Source of the DNA: JAOZMY01 sp964577975
GTDB lineage: Bacteria > Desulfobacterota > S145-22
DNA length: 14,314 nt
Reading direction: 5' to 3'
Assembly (NCBI GenBank): GCA_964577975.1
Contig: CAZOBB010000103.1
Coordinates: forward strand, 1 to 14,314
A model generated the notes under the pieces. The model was not told the DNA's origin. It did not search any database and saw only the letters and a list, made by a program, of their open reading frames with translations. A program made the position numbers and the translations under genes. Positions 14,168-14,314 of the stretch are shown here, in pieces. Position 1 is the first letter of the stretch; each line of letters starts with the position of its first letter.

Positions 14168-14314
14168 TCATTGGGGGAAGTCGATCCGGTCGAGGAGCTG
14201 TTTCAGGATCTTGGCCGTGGCACCCCAGATGACCACGTCGCGATAGTAGTAGAAATAGACGGTGGCATGGGTTCCCTCGTAGACGGCGGGCCGCTCTTCC
14301 AGGCGGGCCTCCTT
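14168..14314 (-). CDS. NUDIX hydrolase, C-terminal 48 residues only (cut by window edge)
   Basis: The minus-strand frame entering from the right edge encodes 48 residues and ends in TGA at 14168. The segment ATVYFYYYRDVVIWGATAKI, followed by LKQLLDRIDF, matches the C-terminal end of NUDIX enzymes of the coenzyme A pyrophosphatase type, where a VIWGATARIL stretch is typical. The catalytic NUDIX box lies beyond the window, so the exact activity cannot be judged. Codon use is strongly GC-ending, like the left-edge part of the window and unlike the genes just inside it. Confidence 0.7.
   Translation of the reverse strand, partial: KEARLEERPAVYEGTHATVYFYYYRDVVIWGATAKILKQLLDRIDFPQ

Overview
The window looks like a chromosomal segment of a Gram-negative anaerobe, most plausibly a Desulfobacterota/deltaproteobacterial lineage. 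This rests on a four-helix NtrY-type sensor kinase of the deltaproteobacterial kind, a BamD-type lipoprotein, an LptA/OstA domain (so the cell has an LPS outer membrane), a giant tandem BcrAD/BadFG-type acyl-CoA dehydratase activase, and a Na+-translocating decarboxylase. The taxon is an inference from gene content. No rRNA, tRNA, CRISPR array or insertion sequence is visible.

Layout, left to right: (1) 1-1994, minus strand: NtrY-like sensor histidine kinase, cut by the left edge. A 36-codon ORF with a strong ribosome binding site (1979-2089) overlaps its start. (2) 2183-2896, plus strand: a small HisKA protein that keeps the phospho-acceptor histidine but has lost the ATP-binding boxes. (3) 2880-4895, minus: an outer-membrane lipoprotein with a BamD TPR domain, a ~260-residue Lys/Glu/Ser/Pro linker and a C-terminal LptA/OstA domain. 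(4) 4919-9121, minus: a 1400-residue protein with two activase domains followed by an Fe-S/dehydratase-like half. (5) 9281-10771, 10849-11967 and 12034-12168, minus: alpha (without biotin domain), beta and a 44-residue gamma-like subunit of a Na+-pumping oxaloacetate-decarboxylase-type complex. (6) 12271-12912, minus: a TetR-family regulator. (7) 13052-13774 and 13787-14161, plus: two exported proteins of unknown function. (8) 14168-14314, minus: the C-terminal end of a NUDIX hydrolase.

The TetR gene, the decarboxylase subunits and the activase run the same way. They look like a regulated module for anaerobic acyl-CoA/carboxylic-acid metabolism that conserves energy as a sodium gradient. It is punctuated: a hairpin terminator plus a promoter-like element lies between oadB and oadA, and a second terminator followed by a promoter lies between oadA and the activase. 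So three transcription units are likely rather than one. The BamD-LptA gene follows the activase by only 23 bp and probably shares its transcript.

The most unusual items are the BamD-LptA fusion, the pseudo-histidine-kinase, and sharp base-composition switches inside the first kinase gene and inside the small lipoprotein gene near the right end. These switches leave GC-rich flanks around an AT-richer interior, which suggests recombination or a chimeric assembly. Motifs and compositions were read by eye; no database search was possible.
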